NCBI GenBank assembly: GCA_944548615.1
Contig: OX155950.1
Coordinates: 32,967,170-33,031,169, forward strand
Reading direction: 5' to 3'
Source: Micropterix aruncella
Lineage: Eukaryota > Arthropoda > Insecta > Lepidoptera > Micropterigidae
Length of the DNA stretch: 64,000 nt
The notes under the pieces were generated by a model. That model searched no databases and had not been told where the DNA came from. It saw only the letters and a list, made by a program, of their open reading frames with translations. The translations under genes were made by a program, and so were the position numbers. Numbering within the stretch: position 1 is the stretch's first letter; every line of letters begins with the position of its first letter. Shown here one piece after another: positions 20,036 to 31,920 of this stretch.

Positions 20036-21691
20036 GGATCTCCCAGGAAAGAAAATCTCCCGGCTGTAGAAAACTCCCACTTGTTAGTCCGTTCTTTTCA
20101 TAAGAGGCGGACTAGCAGCCTAAAATTACAAATTCACGCCGTTAGCAATTCCTTAGTATCCGGATGTCTTCTAATAGTTTCAGTCTTAAGTTAGCTATAA
20201 CATCAAACTTAAAGAGATATAACAAACTTCGCGTTAAGAAATGTAAAGTTCTTATAATGGCATCAGTGTATATTCTAAGTGTCTATTCACAGTTGTTTAA
20301 TATGCCCGAAGCAAAGCCAACATAGCCCTCCCCAAAGTCCGTTTCACTATAATCTAAAAGTCATTCGTGTATTTGGCCTTTACATTTTTTAATAACCTAC
20401 GAAAGTAAATAGAAGATTTAGAACCAAAAATGATCGAATATAGAGTAAAACATTGACTGCATAGAGTTATGACATGACAACATGAACACTCGTCTACCTT
20501 ATAAATAGCATATTTATAAGGCAGAAGACCTCGAAATAATATTACAATATCTTTCATATAAAAATATTATCACCTTTCTAACATACCAACCTCTATTATT
20601 CTTATGTTAAAACGTACGAGGTAAATCTCGTAGGAATAATTTAATAATGTTTGATTACTCATTATAATTATTGCCGTTTCACGTGTGTAATTATTAAGCA
20701 TTTATCTTTTATTTTGTCTCACTTAAGTTATTATTAGTATTATTTTTAAATATTATTTCTTGCATTAGTTTTAGACTATTGATTTCTTTGTTTTTTTTTT
20801 TGTTTCATTCATATTTTTTGATTATTTGTATTCTATTATTTTGACTCGAAAAAGATACGTAGAGCAGTATCATCTTTCTCTATGCATTTTCTGCAAAGAC
20901 ACTCAGTCCGCTTTCCAATGATTGTGGGGTACGGGATCTCAGTGGGCATGTTATTGCTTATATTATTACCAAGAAACTCCGCACATTAGCTATCGTATTA
21001 CCCTTTGTTAGCCTAAAACGTAGATATATTTCATATGCAATTTGTTAATGTTGCGAAATAACTGTGGAATTTATTTTGTAAAGTCTATTACGGGGGACGT
21101 AATAAAATGGCGCAATTACGAGTATAGACGTCAAACGCAATACAATTGGTGTCTCAATAAATTTTACGAAAAAAGCAAAGTCAAACAATAAAGATTACAT
21201 TCCTATTGATAAAAAAACTAACAACACATTATTGAAAACTTAAAAATAATCAAATTCATAAACTGAAAAATTAAAGAAGGAAGTTTAGTAATTCGGTTAA
21301 GTTCGTCGAGGTATTTTTCAAGTAAACGTACTAAAAGATACTTTTCGATATAAAAACTTAATATTTGAGTAAGATACTACTACAGCTCTTAGTCCAAGTC
21401 CTGCAGATTATGCTGTTAAAACAACAGGCAGCTGGCCGACGGTGATGCTGTTAAAACAACAGGCAATGGTGCGACCGGTCTACATCACTTATTTCCACAG
21501 CATTATGTCGCATGGTAAACTGAAATGGGTAAAGGCTTCTGACGTAGAATCTATAATTGTGCTGCAAAATAGAATTATATACGGACCAGGCACTAGGGAC
21601 ATATTTACAAAAAAGTAGTATTGGTATCAAAAAAGCGGCCGACTGACCATCTTTGACGGTTTTTAGTGAATGCGTCGCAAAAAAAGTGTTA
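20036..21691. other. AT-rich region without gene
   Basis: No coding signal. A 21-bp direct repeat ATGCTGTTAAAACAACAGGC occurs at about 21411 and 21446. The left flank of the Helitron ends here with an A at 21691. Confidence 0.5.
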
Positions 21692-21855
21692 TCTCATATA
21701 TAAAAAGAGAAGTTCCGATTCACTCATTCATTCATTCATTCATTCATTCACTGACTGACTCATCAACGCCCAGCCCTAACCCTTAGACCTAGGAAGCTGA
21801 AATTCTGCACAGACGTTCCTTTTAGGACGTAGGCGCTCACTAAGGGCGGATTTTT

Positions 21856-23115
21856 CGAAATTCAACCCCTAAAGGGGTGAAAAGGGGTTTCACAGTTTGT
21901 ATGGAAAACCTATATAGATGTATTTTTTAATTCGAAACTTTGAAAGACTACTCTAATAAACAAATAAGGAAATAGGTGTTTCATGTTTTTTCAAAATTCT
22001 ACCCTTAAAGGGGAAAAACGGGGGTTTAAAATTTGTATGGACAAACGATTTTAGATTGATTTTTTATTTCGAAAGTTTGTAAGATTACTCTAATAAATAA
22101 ATAAGGAAACACGTGTTTCATATTTTTTCAAAATTCAACCCCTAAAGGGGTGAAAAGGGGTTTCGAATTTTTTATAGAGAGACGATATAGATGTACTTTT
22201 TAATTCGAAACTTTGTAAGATTACTCTAATAAACAAATAAGAAAATAGGTGTTTCATGTTTTTTCAAAATTCAACCCCTAAAGGGGTTAAATGGGGTTTT
22301 ACAATTTGTAGGAGAAACGATATAGATTGACTTTTTATTTTAAAACTTTTTAAGATTACTGTAATAAACAAAAAGATGGTATATATTTTTTCAAAATTCC
22401 TCCCCTAAAGGGGGTGAAACGGGGTTTTAAAGTGTGTATAGATAAACGATATTAGATGGATTTTATAATTTGAAACTTTGTAAGAATACTCTAATAAATA
22501 AGTAAGCAAACACCTGTTTCATATATTTTTTTAATTCAACCCCAAATGGGGTGAAACAGGGTTCCAAAGTTTGTATAAATAAACAATATTAGATGTGCTT
22601 TTTATTTCGAAACTCTGTTGGATTTCTTTAATGAAAAAATAAGAAAGTACCTACGTCTTTTTTGGTTTTTCAAAATTGAACCCCTGAAGGGGTGAAAAGG
22701 GGGTTTAAGGTTTGTATGGAATAACGATATAAATGTACTTTTTAATTCGAAACCTTGTAAGATTACTCTAATAAATAAATGAGGAAACACGTGTTTCATA
22801 TTTTTTTCAAAATTCAACCCCTAAAATTGTGAAACGGGTTCCAAAGTTTCTATGGATGAACGATATTAGATGGACATTTGATTTCGAAACTTTGAACAAT
22901 TACTCTAATAAACAAATAAGCAAATACGTATTTTCTATTTTTTCAAAATTCAACCCCTGAAGGGGTGAAAAGCGGTTTAAATTTTGTATGGAGAAACGAT
23001 ATTAGATGGACTTTCCAGGATTACTAAACATTAATAAACATCTAAACAAATAAGTGTTTCGTATTTTTTTAAAAAATGCAACCCCTAAATGGGCGAAAAC
23101 CGGTTTCAAATATTA
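21856..23115 (+). repeat. Ten tandem units of about 135 bp in the Helitron 5' region
   Basis: Each unit starts with a variant of AAAATTCAACCCCTAAAGGGG, a 12-bp perfect palindrome when unmutated, then GTGAAAAGGGGTTT, TTTGTATGGA and AATTCGAAACTTTG. Unit starts are near 21866, 22001, 22139, 22273, 22404, 22540, 22680, 22820, 22954 and 23082. Units differ by point changes and small indels, so the array is not freshly made. It lies between the transposon tip and its promoter. Confidence 0.85.
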
Positions 23116-23233
23116 AGCAAATACATGTTTCATGTTTTTACAAAAATTAACCACCTAGGCGCTGAGAAGGAATAAATACCCCACAAAATCAAACTGGGAA
23201 CTGAATCGCGTGCGACGGTACGCGGACGGTAGG

Positions 23234-23241
23234 TATATAAG
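23234..23241 (+). promoter_or_regulatory. Putative TATA box of the Helitron gene
   Basis: TATATAAG lies in a short GC-rich patch (23205-23260) about 335 bp before the ATG at 23577, with a T-rich leader between. It is the only TATA-like core in that patch. Assignment is inference from sequence and position. Confidence 0.4.
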
Positions 23242-23576
23242 CAGCGCAAGTAAGCGGGCCACCTCATTATAAATGCAACATTTGTCTCGATAACACGTAT
23301 AGCGCAAGCATCGCGTTTATTTACGATAAAATTGTGTCTACGATAAAATTGATATATTTTTTAAAAACTGTGCTTTTCAGCGCAATTCTTTGTTTTTCTA
23401 ATCCATCCCATATTGTTTTTTTTTATTTTTTTGTTACTTTTCTAAATTGTTTTTGTAATATTTTTCTAAATAGTTTTTCAATTGTTTTTCATTTTTTTCT
23501 CAAATTGAATTTCTAACATTTTCAAATTTGTTTTTTTTTCTGTTTACCACAAATTACTTGATATCTATCTATCACA

Positions 23577-26500
23577 ATGACTGTTGAATCATTGAACATT
23601 GACGGAATTGTGGTGCCTCACACCGTAGTTCCTATAACTGGAGACGGAGCCTGTCTGTTTCGTGCCATCTCCTACATATTGTATGACACACAGGTGATGG
23701 CCAGGGAGGTGCGCGAACAAATCGTGAGCCATGTAGTGGCCAACTGGGATGAGTTTGGCATTATGACTCACGATAGTAACGGCGACAATTACTCCAGTGC
23801 TGCTGATTACTACATTGACATGTCACGTTCTTTTACATATGGTAGTTTAAGTGAGTTGGAAGCGGCTGGACAAGTCTTTTCATGGGTCTTTGAAGTTTAC
23901 CGGAACGGTGAGCTGTACATAAGTTGTGGTACTTTAGGAAACCCTGTGGGTCGTATACGATTTTCGAATGATCTGTCACATGGTCATTTCGATGTATACG
24001 TAGATAGTGAAGTGACCGCCACAGTGTCTGAATCCTCCTCGCCTAACTCTCCACCAACATCACCGACCCCCTCAGATACTCTTACCGTTTCTACCAAATG
24101 TTTTAAAAAACGTCGTTCCAGGTACACTGACGCTATTCGGAAGAAACAACTTCAAAACGCTTCTAAGAAATATGTGCAAAAAAACCCTGTAGTTCACCGT
24201 GCAGCTGTGTCCATGTATCAAAAAAATAATATTCAAATACACAGAGAAGCAGTGACTAGGTCCCAGCAAGCTCACCCTGATGCGAACAGGGAAGCCGTGG
24301 CTAGATACCAGCATGCTCACCCTGATGTAAACAGAGAAGCAGTGGCTAGGTACCAGCAAGCTCACCCTGATGTGAACAGAGAAGCAGTGGCTAGGTACCA
24401 GCAAGCTAACCCTGATGTGAACAGAGAAGCCGTGGCTAGATACCAGCATGCTCACCCTGATGTAAACAGAGAAGCAGTGGCTAGGTACCAGCAAGCTCAC
24501 CCTGATGTGAACAGAGAAGCAGTGGCTAGGTACCAGCAAGCTAACCCTGATGTGAACAGAGAAGCCGTGGCTAGATACCAGCAAGCTCACCCTGATGTGA
24601 ACAGAGAAGCAGTGGCTAGGTACCAGCAAGCTCACCCTGAGGTACTGAGGTCGTCACAGTCTCGATATGAGCAAAACAATCTTGGAAGACGAGCAGAAAG
24701 GATAAGACGTTCCTGGAAAACCAAGGCTCACTCCGGAACGGCATATGACATCGATACAGAGTATGAAGGCGACAGTACCGTTGCCTTGGGTGCCATGAAC
24801 AACAAGTGCCGGTGGTGCAATGCTCTCAAGTGGAAGGAGGAGGCACCCGGCATGTGCTGTAGCGCTGGTAAGGTGCAACTCCCGCCCTATGAAAAGCTAC
24901 CCGAGCCTCTTTACAGTCTGATAATGGATCTACATCCAGAACATAACCATTTCTTGAACGGTATTCGTAAATATAATAGTTGTTTTCAAATGACTTCTTT
25001 CGGAGCTAAAAAGATAATAAATGACGGTTTTATGCCATGTTTTAAAGTTCAAGGCCAGGTATACCACTTGGTGGGAAGTTTGCTTCCAGCGCCACAAAAG
25101 GAACCACAATTCTTACAAATATATTTTGTTGGTGAAGATGATAGAGAAGTACAATTAAGGTGCAGTAACTTCCCTGATGTAAAACGTGGCTTGGTCAGAG
25201 AACTACAGAAAATGCTACATACGTGTAATTCCTTTGTAAGGGACTTGAAGGTCGCCCTAGATAAGGTGCCTGCAACTTCTGAAACATTCAAAGTAGTCGT
25301 CAATGCCGAAAGGAAGCCGCCGAAAAGCCATAGGGGTTGCTTCAATGCTCCTGCGTCAAATGAGGTGGCCTTAGTAATAGTTGGCCAACAATTTGAGAAA
25401 AGAGACATTATTCTTGAGAGCCACGATAACTCATTGCAGCGCATTAGTGAGATCCACCGTTCATATGACGCCCTACAGTATCCGCTTTTGTTTTGCCGTG
25501 GCGAGGATGGATACTATATGTCTTTACCACAGCGTGATCCTGTGACCAAATTAACACTTCCAAAGACAATCTCCGCAGCGAGTTTCTATTCTTTTCGTAT
25601 AATGAGTAGGCATGGCGAAGATAATCACCTGGTGTATTTCCGTTCTCTGTTTAGTCAGTTTTTGGTTGACATGTACGCTAAAATAGAGTCGGAAAGGTTG
25701 GCCTACATCAGATACAACCAGGCGCAGCTGAGGGCTGACAGTTACATACATTTGCGGGATCCTATAGGAAGGGAAGATGTTGATGGTGAGCAGCTGGGTC
25801 GGAAGGTGGTGCTTCCATCATCTTTTACTGGAGGTCCACGCTATATGTTTGAACGTACTCAGGACGCCATGACGTACGTGCGTCAATACGGTCGCCCTGA
25901 CCTTTTTATCACGTTTACGTGTAACCCCCGATGGAAAGACATCACAAATGTACTTTTACCCGGCCAAAAGTCACACGATCGCCATGACATTATAGCTAGG
26001 GTTTTTCACTTAAAGGTGAAAAAGATGATGGCTCTTTTAAGCAAAGGCTCTCTGTTTGGGGAAATGCGTTGCTTTATATACTCGGTGGAATGGCAAAAGC
26101 GGGGTCTTCCTCACATTCACATTCTGTTGTGGTTAGAGCAGCGTATCACCCCAGACAAGATCGATAATGTAATATGTGCGGAAATACCTGACCCTGAGCA
26201 AGACCCTCTTCTCTACGATATTGTGAAGGCCAATATGATACATGGTCCTTGCGGTAGCTTAAACTACAAATCTCCCTGCATGAAAAATAGAATCTGCAGT
26301 AAGAAGTATCCTCGACCACTTCTCAAGGAAACTTAGACAGGAGTCGATGGATATCCACAATACAGGAGGAGGTCATCATATGATGGTGGTTACACAATAA
26401 AAATTAAAGAAATTGAGTTGGATAACCGCTGGGTGGTGCCTTATAATCCTGTCCTGTCACGTACTTTCAATGCTCATATTAATGTGGAATACTGCAACTC

Positions 26501-28853
26501 CGTTAAATCTATTAAATATATTTGTAAGTACGTGAATAAGGGTAGTGATCAAGCAGCTTTTGTTCTGGAGAGGGAGAAAGATGAGGTGAAAATGTATGAA
26601 ACTGGTCGGTACATAAGCAGTTCAGAAGCAGTTTGGAGGATCTTAAACTTTCCCATTCATCAAAGATTCCCCCCAATCTTACATCTCGCTGTTCATCTTG
26701 AAAACGGTCAGCGTGTATACTTTACCTCCACTAACCTGTCAGATAAAGTGAACAGCCCACCTCAGACAACGCTACTAGCCTTTTTTGAAATTTGCAAAAC
26801 GGACAATTTTGCAAAGACGCTGCTGTACTCCGAAGTCCCTTCTCACTTTGTCTGGAATAACAATAAATTTTCTAGGAGGAAAAGGGGAAAAGTTGTAGAG
26901 GGTTGGCCCGGTGTGAAAAAAGAGCACGCTCTTGGTAGAGTCTACACGATTCATCCAAACAATACCGAGTGCTATCACTTGCGACTGCTGCTCCATGAGG
27001 TTAGAGGGCCAACATCCTTTGAGGACTTAATGACTGTTAATGGGATCCTCCATCCAACGTTTCAGTCTGCATGCAAGGCCCTAGGATTGCTGGAAGACGA
27101 CAAGCATTGGGAGAAAACTTTAGAGCAAGCTTCATTGTGCGATTGTCCATTCAGGCTGCGAGAGCTATTTACAATTATGTTAGTTTTCTGTCAGCTCTCT
27201 GACCCTTTAAGCCTTTGGGAAAAATACAAAGACAATCTTTCGGAGGACCTCAAACGCCAACTGGAGAGAGAGTTGCAAGATAGTGCGAAGCTGCTCATAG
27301 ACGAAATCTATAACAGATGCTTGATATTGATTGAGGATGCAGTGTTAGCTCAAGCAGGACAAAATTTGAGACAATACGGATTGCCTCAACCAAAAAGATC
27401 TGCGGCAACTTTAGGTAATCGGGAATATCTGAGGGAGACCAATTATGACCCCTGCGCCCTGTCTGAGGTGGTATCGAATAGTGAAGAATTACTTACGGAT
27501 GAACAGTTTTACGTTTATCAGCAGATCCTTAGCAATATTGAGAAAGGAATTGGGCAAATTTTTTTTTTGGATGCTCCTGGTGGCACTGGAAAAACCTTCC
27601 TTATTAATTTGCTTTAGGCGAAAGTAAGGAGTAATCGTGGCATTGCCTTAGCTGTTGCTTCGTCAGGAATCGCGGCAACACTGTTGGAGGGAGGCAAGAC
27701 AGCTCACGCTGCCTTCAAACTGCCGCTTAATCTTATCCATGTCGAGACTCCACTCTGCAATATTTCAAAGCAGAGTAATGCGGCTCAAGTCCTGCGCGAT
27801 TGTAAACTTATAGTTTGGGACGAAAGCACAATGGCGCATAAAGGGGGTTTCGAAGCAGTAAACAGAACTTTACAAGATATAAGAGGTAACAATTACATGA
27901 TGGGTGGAGTCACCGTATTGTTAGCAGGAGACTTCCGTCAGATTCTGCCGGTAGTGCCGAGGGGATCGCGAGCTGACGAAGTTCGGGCTTGCATTAAGGG
28001 TTCAAGTCTTTGGCCCTTAATAAAAAAACTCCACCTTACGAAAAACATGCGGGTGCACCTGAAGGGCGATGTTTGCTCTGGACAATTTTCCGATCTTCTC
28101 CTTAAAATAGGAAACGGAGAATATCCGGAAAATGAAGGGAAGATTACAATTCCATCAGATCTTGCCACAGTTGTGTTGACAGTTGACGACCTAATAGCCC
28201 GTATATATCCAGATGTCCACAACCTACACAGCAAATCCATGGAGTGGCTTTGCGAACGTGCTATTTTAGCACCTAAAAACGATCAGGCTTCCGTCATTAA
28301 TGACACTTTGTTGAAGTCGTTCGAAGGTGCAGAATACCAGTACAAGTCTGTGGACTCTGTAGTGTATACGGATGATGCTGTGCACTATCCTGTGGAGTTT
28401 CTAAATTCTCTAAATCCACCTGGTCTACCATCTCACGCAATTATCCTTAAAGTGGGTGCTCCAGTAATGCTACTGCGGAATCTTAATCCGCCGAAGTTGT
28501 GTAATGGGACCAGGTTGCGTGTAAAAGCCTTACATAAAAACCTGGTAGAGGCCATTATATTTACTGGCTGTGCTCGAGGTGAATCTGTGTATATACCGCG
28601 AATACCACTTATACCGTCGGATTACCCATTTGAGTTCAAAAGACTGCAGTTCCCTCTTAAGGTTTGTTTCGCATTGACAATTAATAAGTCTCAGGGCCAG
28701 TCACTGAAAATAGCAGGAATTGATCTTAGGGGGGAATGCTTCTCGCACGGCCAGTTTTACGTGGCCTGCTCGAGAGTAGGCTCACCAAGCAGCTTGGTCA
28801 TATTAGCACCTGAGGGTAGAGCCTCGAATATAGTATATAAAGAGGTACTATAA
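23577..28853 (+). pseudogene. Helitron OTU-Rep-helicase, one frame with two stops
   Basis: One frame runs 23577-28853 and is interrupted only by TAG at 26334-26336 and TAG at 27615-27617. The N-terminus is an OTU-type cysteine protease: GDGACLFRAI with Asp23 and Cys26, and His137 in SHGHFDVY. Residues 223-357 are nine 15-residue repeats. The Helitron N domain follows (FYSFRIMSRHGEDN). Then comes the HUH Rep nuclease with GLPHIHILLWL (His846 and His848) and the tyrosines of KYICKYVNKG (26514-26540). A PIF1-like helicase has Walker A GGTGKT (about 27579-27596), Walker B VWDES (about 27813), LLAGDFRQILP and a C-terminal INKSQGQS/FYVACSRV. All catalytic residues survive, so the lesions look recent. 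The first ATG fits the OTU start. As assembled it is inactive unless read through. Confidence 0.88.
24243..24647 (+). repeat. Nine 45-bp coding repeats with a 135-bp higher-order duplication
   Basis: The repeated peptide is REAVARYQQAHPDVN. Variants QHAH, QQAH and QQAN occur in that order twice, and the two 135-bp blocks starting near 24288 and 24423 look identical at the DNA level. All units are multiples of three and keep the frame. Confidence 0.9.
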
Positions 28854-29285
28854 CTATAAATTCAAAAAAATATGTAGTTTTAACACGCTGTGAATAAAAA
28901 CCCCAGTAATTTTACCCTTTGTTTCCGGATTTTACAATAGGTGGCGCGTGAGTCGTTTAAAAAAAGAATTAAAATATGAACAAAGCTATCAACAATCGAA
29001 GCAACAGCTGTGCTATCTAAATATACTTAACTATAACTCTAATGTAACTAATCGTAATCCTTACTATTAATATAAAATGTGAAAGTTAGATCGTTTGTTT
29101 ATTTGTTTGTTACATCTTCACGCCGTAACTACTTAGTTGATCATCATGAAATACATAATTGTCAGGGGTACAGAGAAGGTTGTAGATACCCTATAAAGTA
29201 CCCGCAAAAACTTACCATTTGATTGAAAAAACGGGATCTACGTTACCCAAAATTTAACGCGAGCAAAGCCGCGGGTAAAAGCTAG
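28854..29285 (+). other. Helitron 3' region
   Basis: An AATAAA polyadenylation signal is at 28893-28898. From about 29066 the sequence resembles common Helitron termini of insects (TTTGTTTGTTACATCTTCACGCC) and runs to the CTAG end. A smaller element sharing this end could be nested here, but I cannot separate it. Confidence 0.5.
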
Positions 29286-30707
29286 TACAATATATAATAA
29301 CATATTCATATACTCATCGTATTCTGACGTTCAGCATATGTACGAAATGTATTTCAATTGAATGAAAACTTTCGAAATTGATTTCATTGATTAATAGATA
29401 TGTATAAAACCGGTCATATGTACTCCAAGCGTTTCAAGCTTAAGGCGCTGATATACGACTTTAATGATTTTAAACTGATAATTACGTCTACACGAGTACT
29501 GCTTACGATTCGAAAAAAATATATGTTAAACAAGAATATATACCTAATATTCTAATCTGTGAATATTTTAGATTTTGTTTATATTACATAGTGTAATTAA
29601 TTTGGGAAATGAGGTCTAACCGAACACAAGAACGAGAATTACGCAACTACTATCTAGTGTATTATTATGTAACCTGCACCATTTTAAAGATAATTTAATT
29701 ATCTATCTTTTTATCTGTGATTTTTTTCGAAAAGTCTAAGAATAATATCCGATTTTGCTTATTCGAACAAAATTGGTGCGCAAGTTATAAAGCGGGCCTC
29801 GCCGGCGACGAGACTCAGTACGACTGCGACCACTGTCACGGGTCGATGCTGACGCTGCGCTCCGAACGAAAAAATTACGTTAATTAAAAATAAAATTGCC
29901 AGAAACTCAAAAATTTTAAAACTTAATCGCAGTATATTAGAGAAAAATAGATTATTAAGGTAAGTAACGTGTATTAGTGTATTATTACGTGTATATTATT
30001 ACCATTTGTCTACTCTGATGCTCTTTGCCTGACGTCAAATCGGGGTGACCACACGAATAGGATTCGTGCAACAATTTAACTAATCAACACATAAAATAAA
30101 TTACTTCTTTTATTTTATAAACTGACGTGATTACTGTTTTTATTTTAGGCGAATACGAAACAACACTAATTCTGAAGATGTAAATTCACAGTCGAGGTGA
30201 TTAAACAGTGTAGGTAAACAAAACTACATCAAAAGGTATAATGCTCACAGGTAAATGCATACCTAATTTAATATTTTGATATTAGTGTAATTCGAACAAT
30301 AATTATGTTTTATCAGAACTTTAAAGTTTTATCGGAACTGTCGGAATCAGAATATTATTTTGAAATCAAATATCAAACTTGAATATTGAATTTGAAAATC
30401 GATTTAGGGCCGATTTATATATGAAACCTGCAAGTAAAAGTACAAATATAAATTGAACCATCGGTTTACTAAATTCATTCATAAAGCGACAAAATTTTAT
30501 TCGGGTTTTCGTAGTATGACGTAAATTATACTTTGGTTGGAGGGGGTTGTTTTTGTTGCAAAAAGATAATTGTGGTTTTTAGCCAAAAATTTTGTAGTAA
30601 TAATAATAAACCTATTTATAACATAGTTAAGCGCATCCCTGACTCACTGACTGACTTTGTAGGGCTGTAGGTAAAGACAGTATTTTTTTAAATTTGTCAG
30701 TTTTTAA
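29286..30707. other. Intergenic, mostly AT-rich
   Basis: Contains the second copy of dispersed repeat Y (29461-29728) and a GC-rich patch at 29795-29870. No coding frame of note. Confidence 0.5.
29461..29728 (+). repeat. Dispersed repeat Y, copy 2
   Basis: Matches 13311-13580 in the same orientation over about 270 bp. See that entry for landmarks. The flanks differ, so this is a dispersed family and not a segmental duplication. Confidence 0.8.
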
Positions 30708-31007
30708 ACTTGAAATGCTACTTCGAATTTCGAATTTGAGATTGTACTTCGAATTTCAAACTTGAAATTGTGCCTTGAATTTCGAACTTGACATTCTACT
30801 ACGAATTTCAAACTTGAAATTCTACTTCGAATTTCGAACTTGACATTTTACTTCGAATTTCGAACTTGGCATTCTACTACGAACTTCGAACTTGATATTC
30901 TACTTCGAATTTCGAACTTGACATTTTACCTCGAATTTCGAACTTGACATTCTACTTCGAATTACGAATTTAACATTCAAGTTCGAATTTCGCACTTGAC
31001 ATTTTGA
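30708..31007. repeat. 26-bp minisatellite, about 11.5 units
   Basis: The unit is ACTTGACATTCTACTTCGAATTTCGA with variants. All units keep exactly 26 bp. Each holds overlapping TTCGAA palindromes. The array ends about 70 bp before the YqaJ pseudogene frame. Confidence 0.9.
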
Positions 31008-31075
31008 CATTTGAAATTCGGAATTTCGGTTAAATTTCGATAATTTCGGACAATGAAAATATTGCAAAAAAACAG

Positions 31076-31621
31076 TTGTCAAAACAAGAGAATGTGAAAA
31101 TAGACCCGAGTGGACTTTTTCTTGATGAGGAAGTACCATTTCTTGGTGGGTCACCAGACGGTATCATTGATGAAAATACAATTGTTGAAATAAAATGTCC
31201 AATCACAGCTTACAAACTAGGATTAGAAAAAGCTATTCATGAAAAAAAGATATCGTTCTACAAAAAAATACAGAACGGTAATTATATAATAAACAAAAAA
31301 CATAGTTGGTGGTATCAAATACAGAGGCAATTGCATGTAACAAGAAGATCTAAGTGTATGCTTGGTATTTGGTCTGGGGATAAGTTTCCTGTAAAAATAT
31401 AATTAATTTACAAGGATTGCACCTTTTGGGAAACTAAAATGAAAAATAAGTTGATTAAGTTTTACACAGATTGCATGCTTCCTGAACTGGTAGATCCTAG
31501 ACATACGAGGAATATGATAATTAGAGACCCATCTTATATAGTTAGTGCTATAGAGGGGCGCAAAAGGAAAAAGGAAGAGGAAAAAGAAAAGAAAAAAACA
31601 CAGACAAAAAACGAAGAATGA
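31076..31621 (+). pseudogene. YqaJ-like PD-(D/E)XK nuclease, one internal stop
   Basis: The frame reads FLDEEVPFLGGSPDGIIDEN, then VEIKCPITAY and SWWYQIQRQLHV. SPDG and E-X-K form the metal-binding core of the YqaJ/lambda-exonuclease-like nuclease family. A TAA at 31400-31402 interrupts it, but the same frame continues with YKDCTFWETKMKNKLIKFY and ELVDPRHTRNM, then a Lys/Glu-rich tail to 31621. Such YqaJ proteins are common in insect and cnidarian genomes, often as parts of mobile elements; the host element is not established here. The N-terminal part is missing, and the minisatellite lies where it should be. The C-terminal 200 bp is repeated in reverse at 32911-33103. Confidence 0.75.
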
Positions 31622-31687
31622 CGATTTTGAATGAAGTCAATAAAGACGAAGACACACTTCATGATCAAAGTCCTAGTATAGCTGCTG
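31477..31687 (+). repeat. Left arm of inverted repeat (YqaJ tail)
   Basis: From AACTGGTAGATCCTAGACATACGAGG to GTCCTAGTATAGCTGCTGAA this segment is matched in reverse complement at 32911-33103 at about 85-90 percent identity. It covers the last 50 codons of the YqaJ frame and its 3' flank. The spacer of about 1.2 kb holds a CA repeat and the XPG/PIN-like pseudogene. Confidence 0.85.
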
Positions 31688-31750
31688 AAAAAGTACTGAT
31701 TTTTGATGAGTTTTAAATTCAGTTACCAATCGAAAAACCCACACGAACAC

Positions 31751-31752
<2 letters not shown>

Positions 31753-31800
<48 letters not shown>
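31753..31800. repeat. (CA)24 microsatellite
   Basis: Pure CA dinucleotide run, followed by interrupted CA-rich sequence to about 31845. It lies just upstream of the XPG/PIN-like pseudogene. Confidence 0.95.
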
Positions 31801-31802
<2 letters not shown>

Positions 31803-31920
31803 AACACATGCACAAACACACACACGTACACACACCACACACGTGTGTTGAAGCTCATCATTTGCTTCAATAGCTGACAAATACACCCAGTGCACCACTG
31901 CTTATTACGGTTCAATCGTG

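Larger units (their letters stand above)
21692..29285 (+). mobile_element. Nearly complete Helitron, 7.6 kb
   Basis: The left end TCTCATATATAAAAAGAGAA begins with the TC of Helitrons and follows an A. The right end at 29285 is GGTAAAAGCTAG, the CTRR terminus, followed by T. Helitrons insert between A and T without target duplication, which fits. A weak hairpin (GCGAGCAAAGCCGC) stands about 10 nt before the end. Inside are a CATT repeat, an array of ten units of about 135 bp, a TATA-type promoter, one long Rep-helicase frame and an AATAAA signal. Rolling-circle replication through an HUH Rep is the known mechanism of this class. Two stop codons are the only defects I see in the protein frame. 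Confidence 0.88.

Noticed and set aside
24072..24635. 187-codon minus-strand frame with repeated peptide
   Set aside because: It is the reverse reading of the 45-bp Helitron coding repeats, whose plus frame has clear domain context.
24243..24647. Possible CRISPR-like array
   Set aside because: The units are contiguous coding repeats without spacers, inside a eukaryotic transposon gene.
30708..31007. Heat-shock element array
   Set aside because: TTCGAA cores lack the NGAANNTTCN spacing, and the pattern is explained by the minisatellite.
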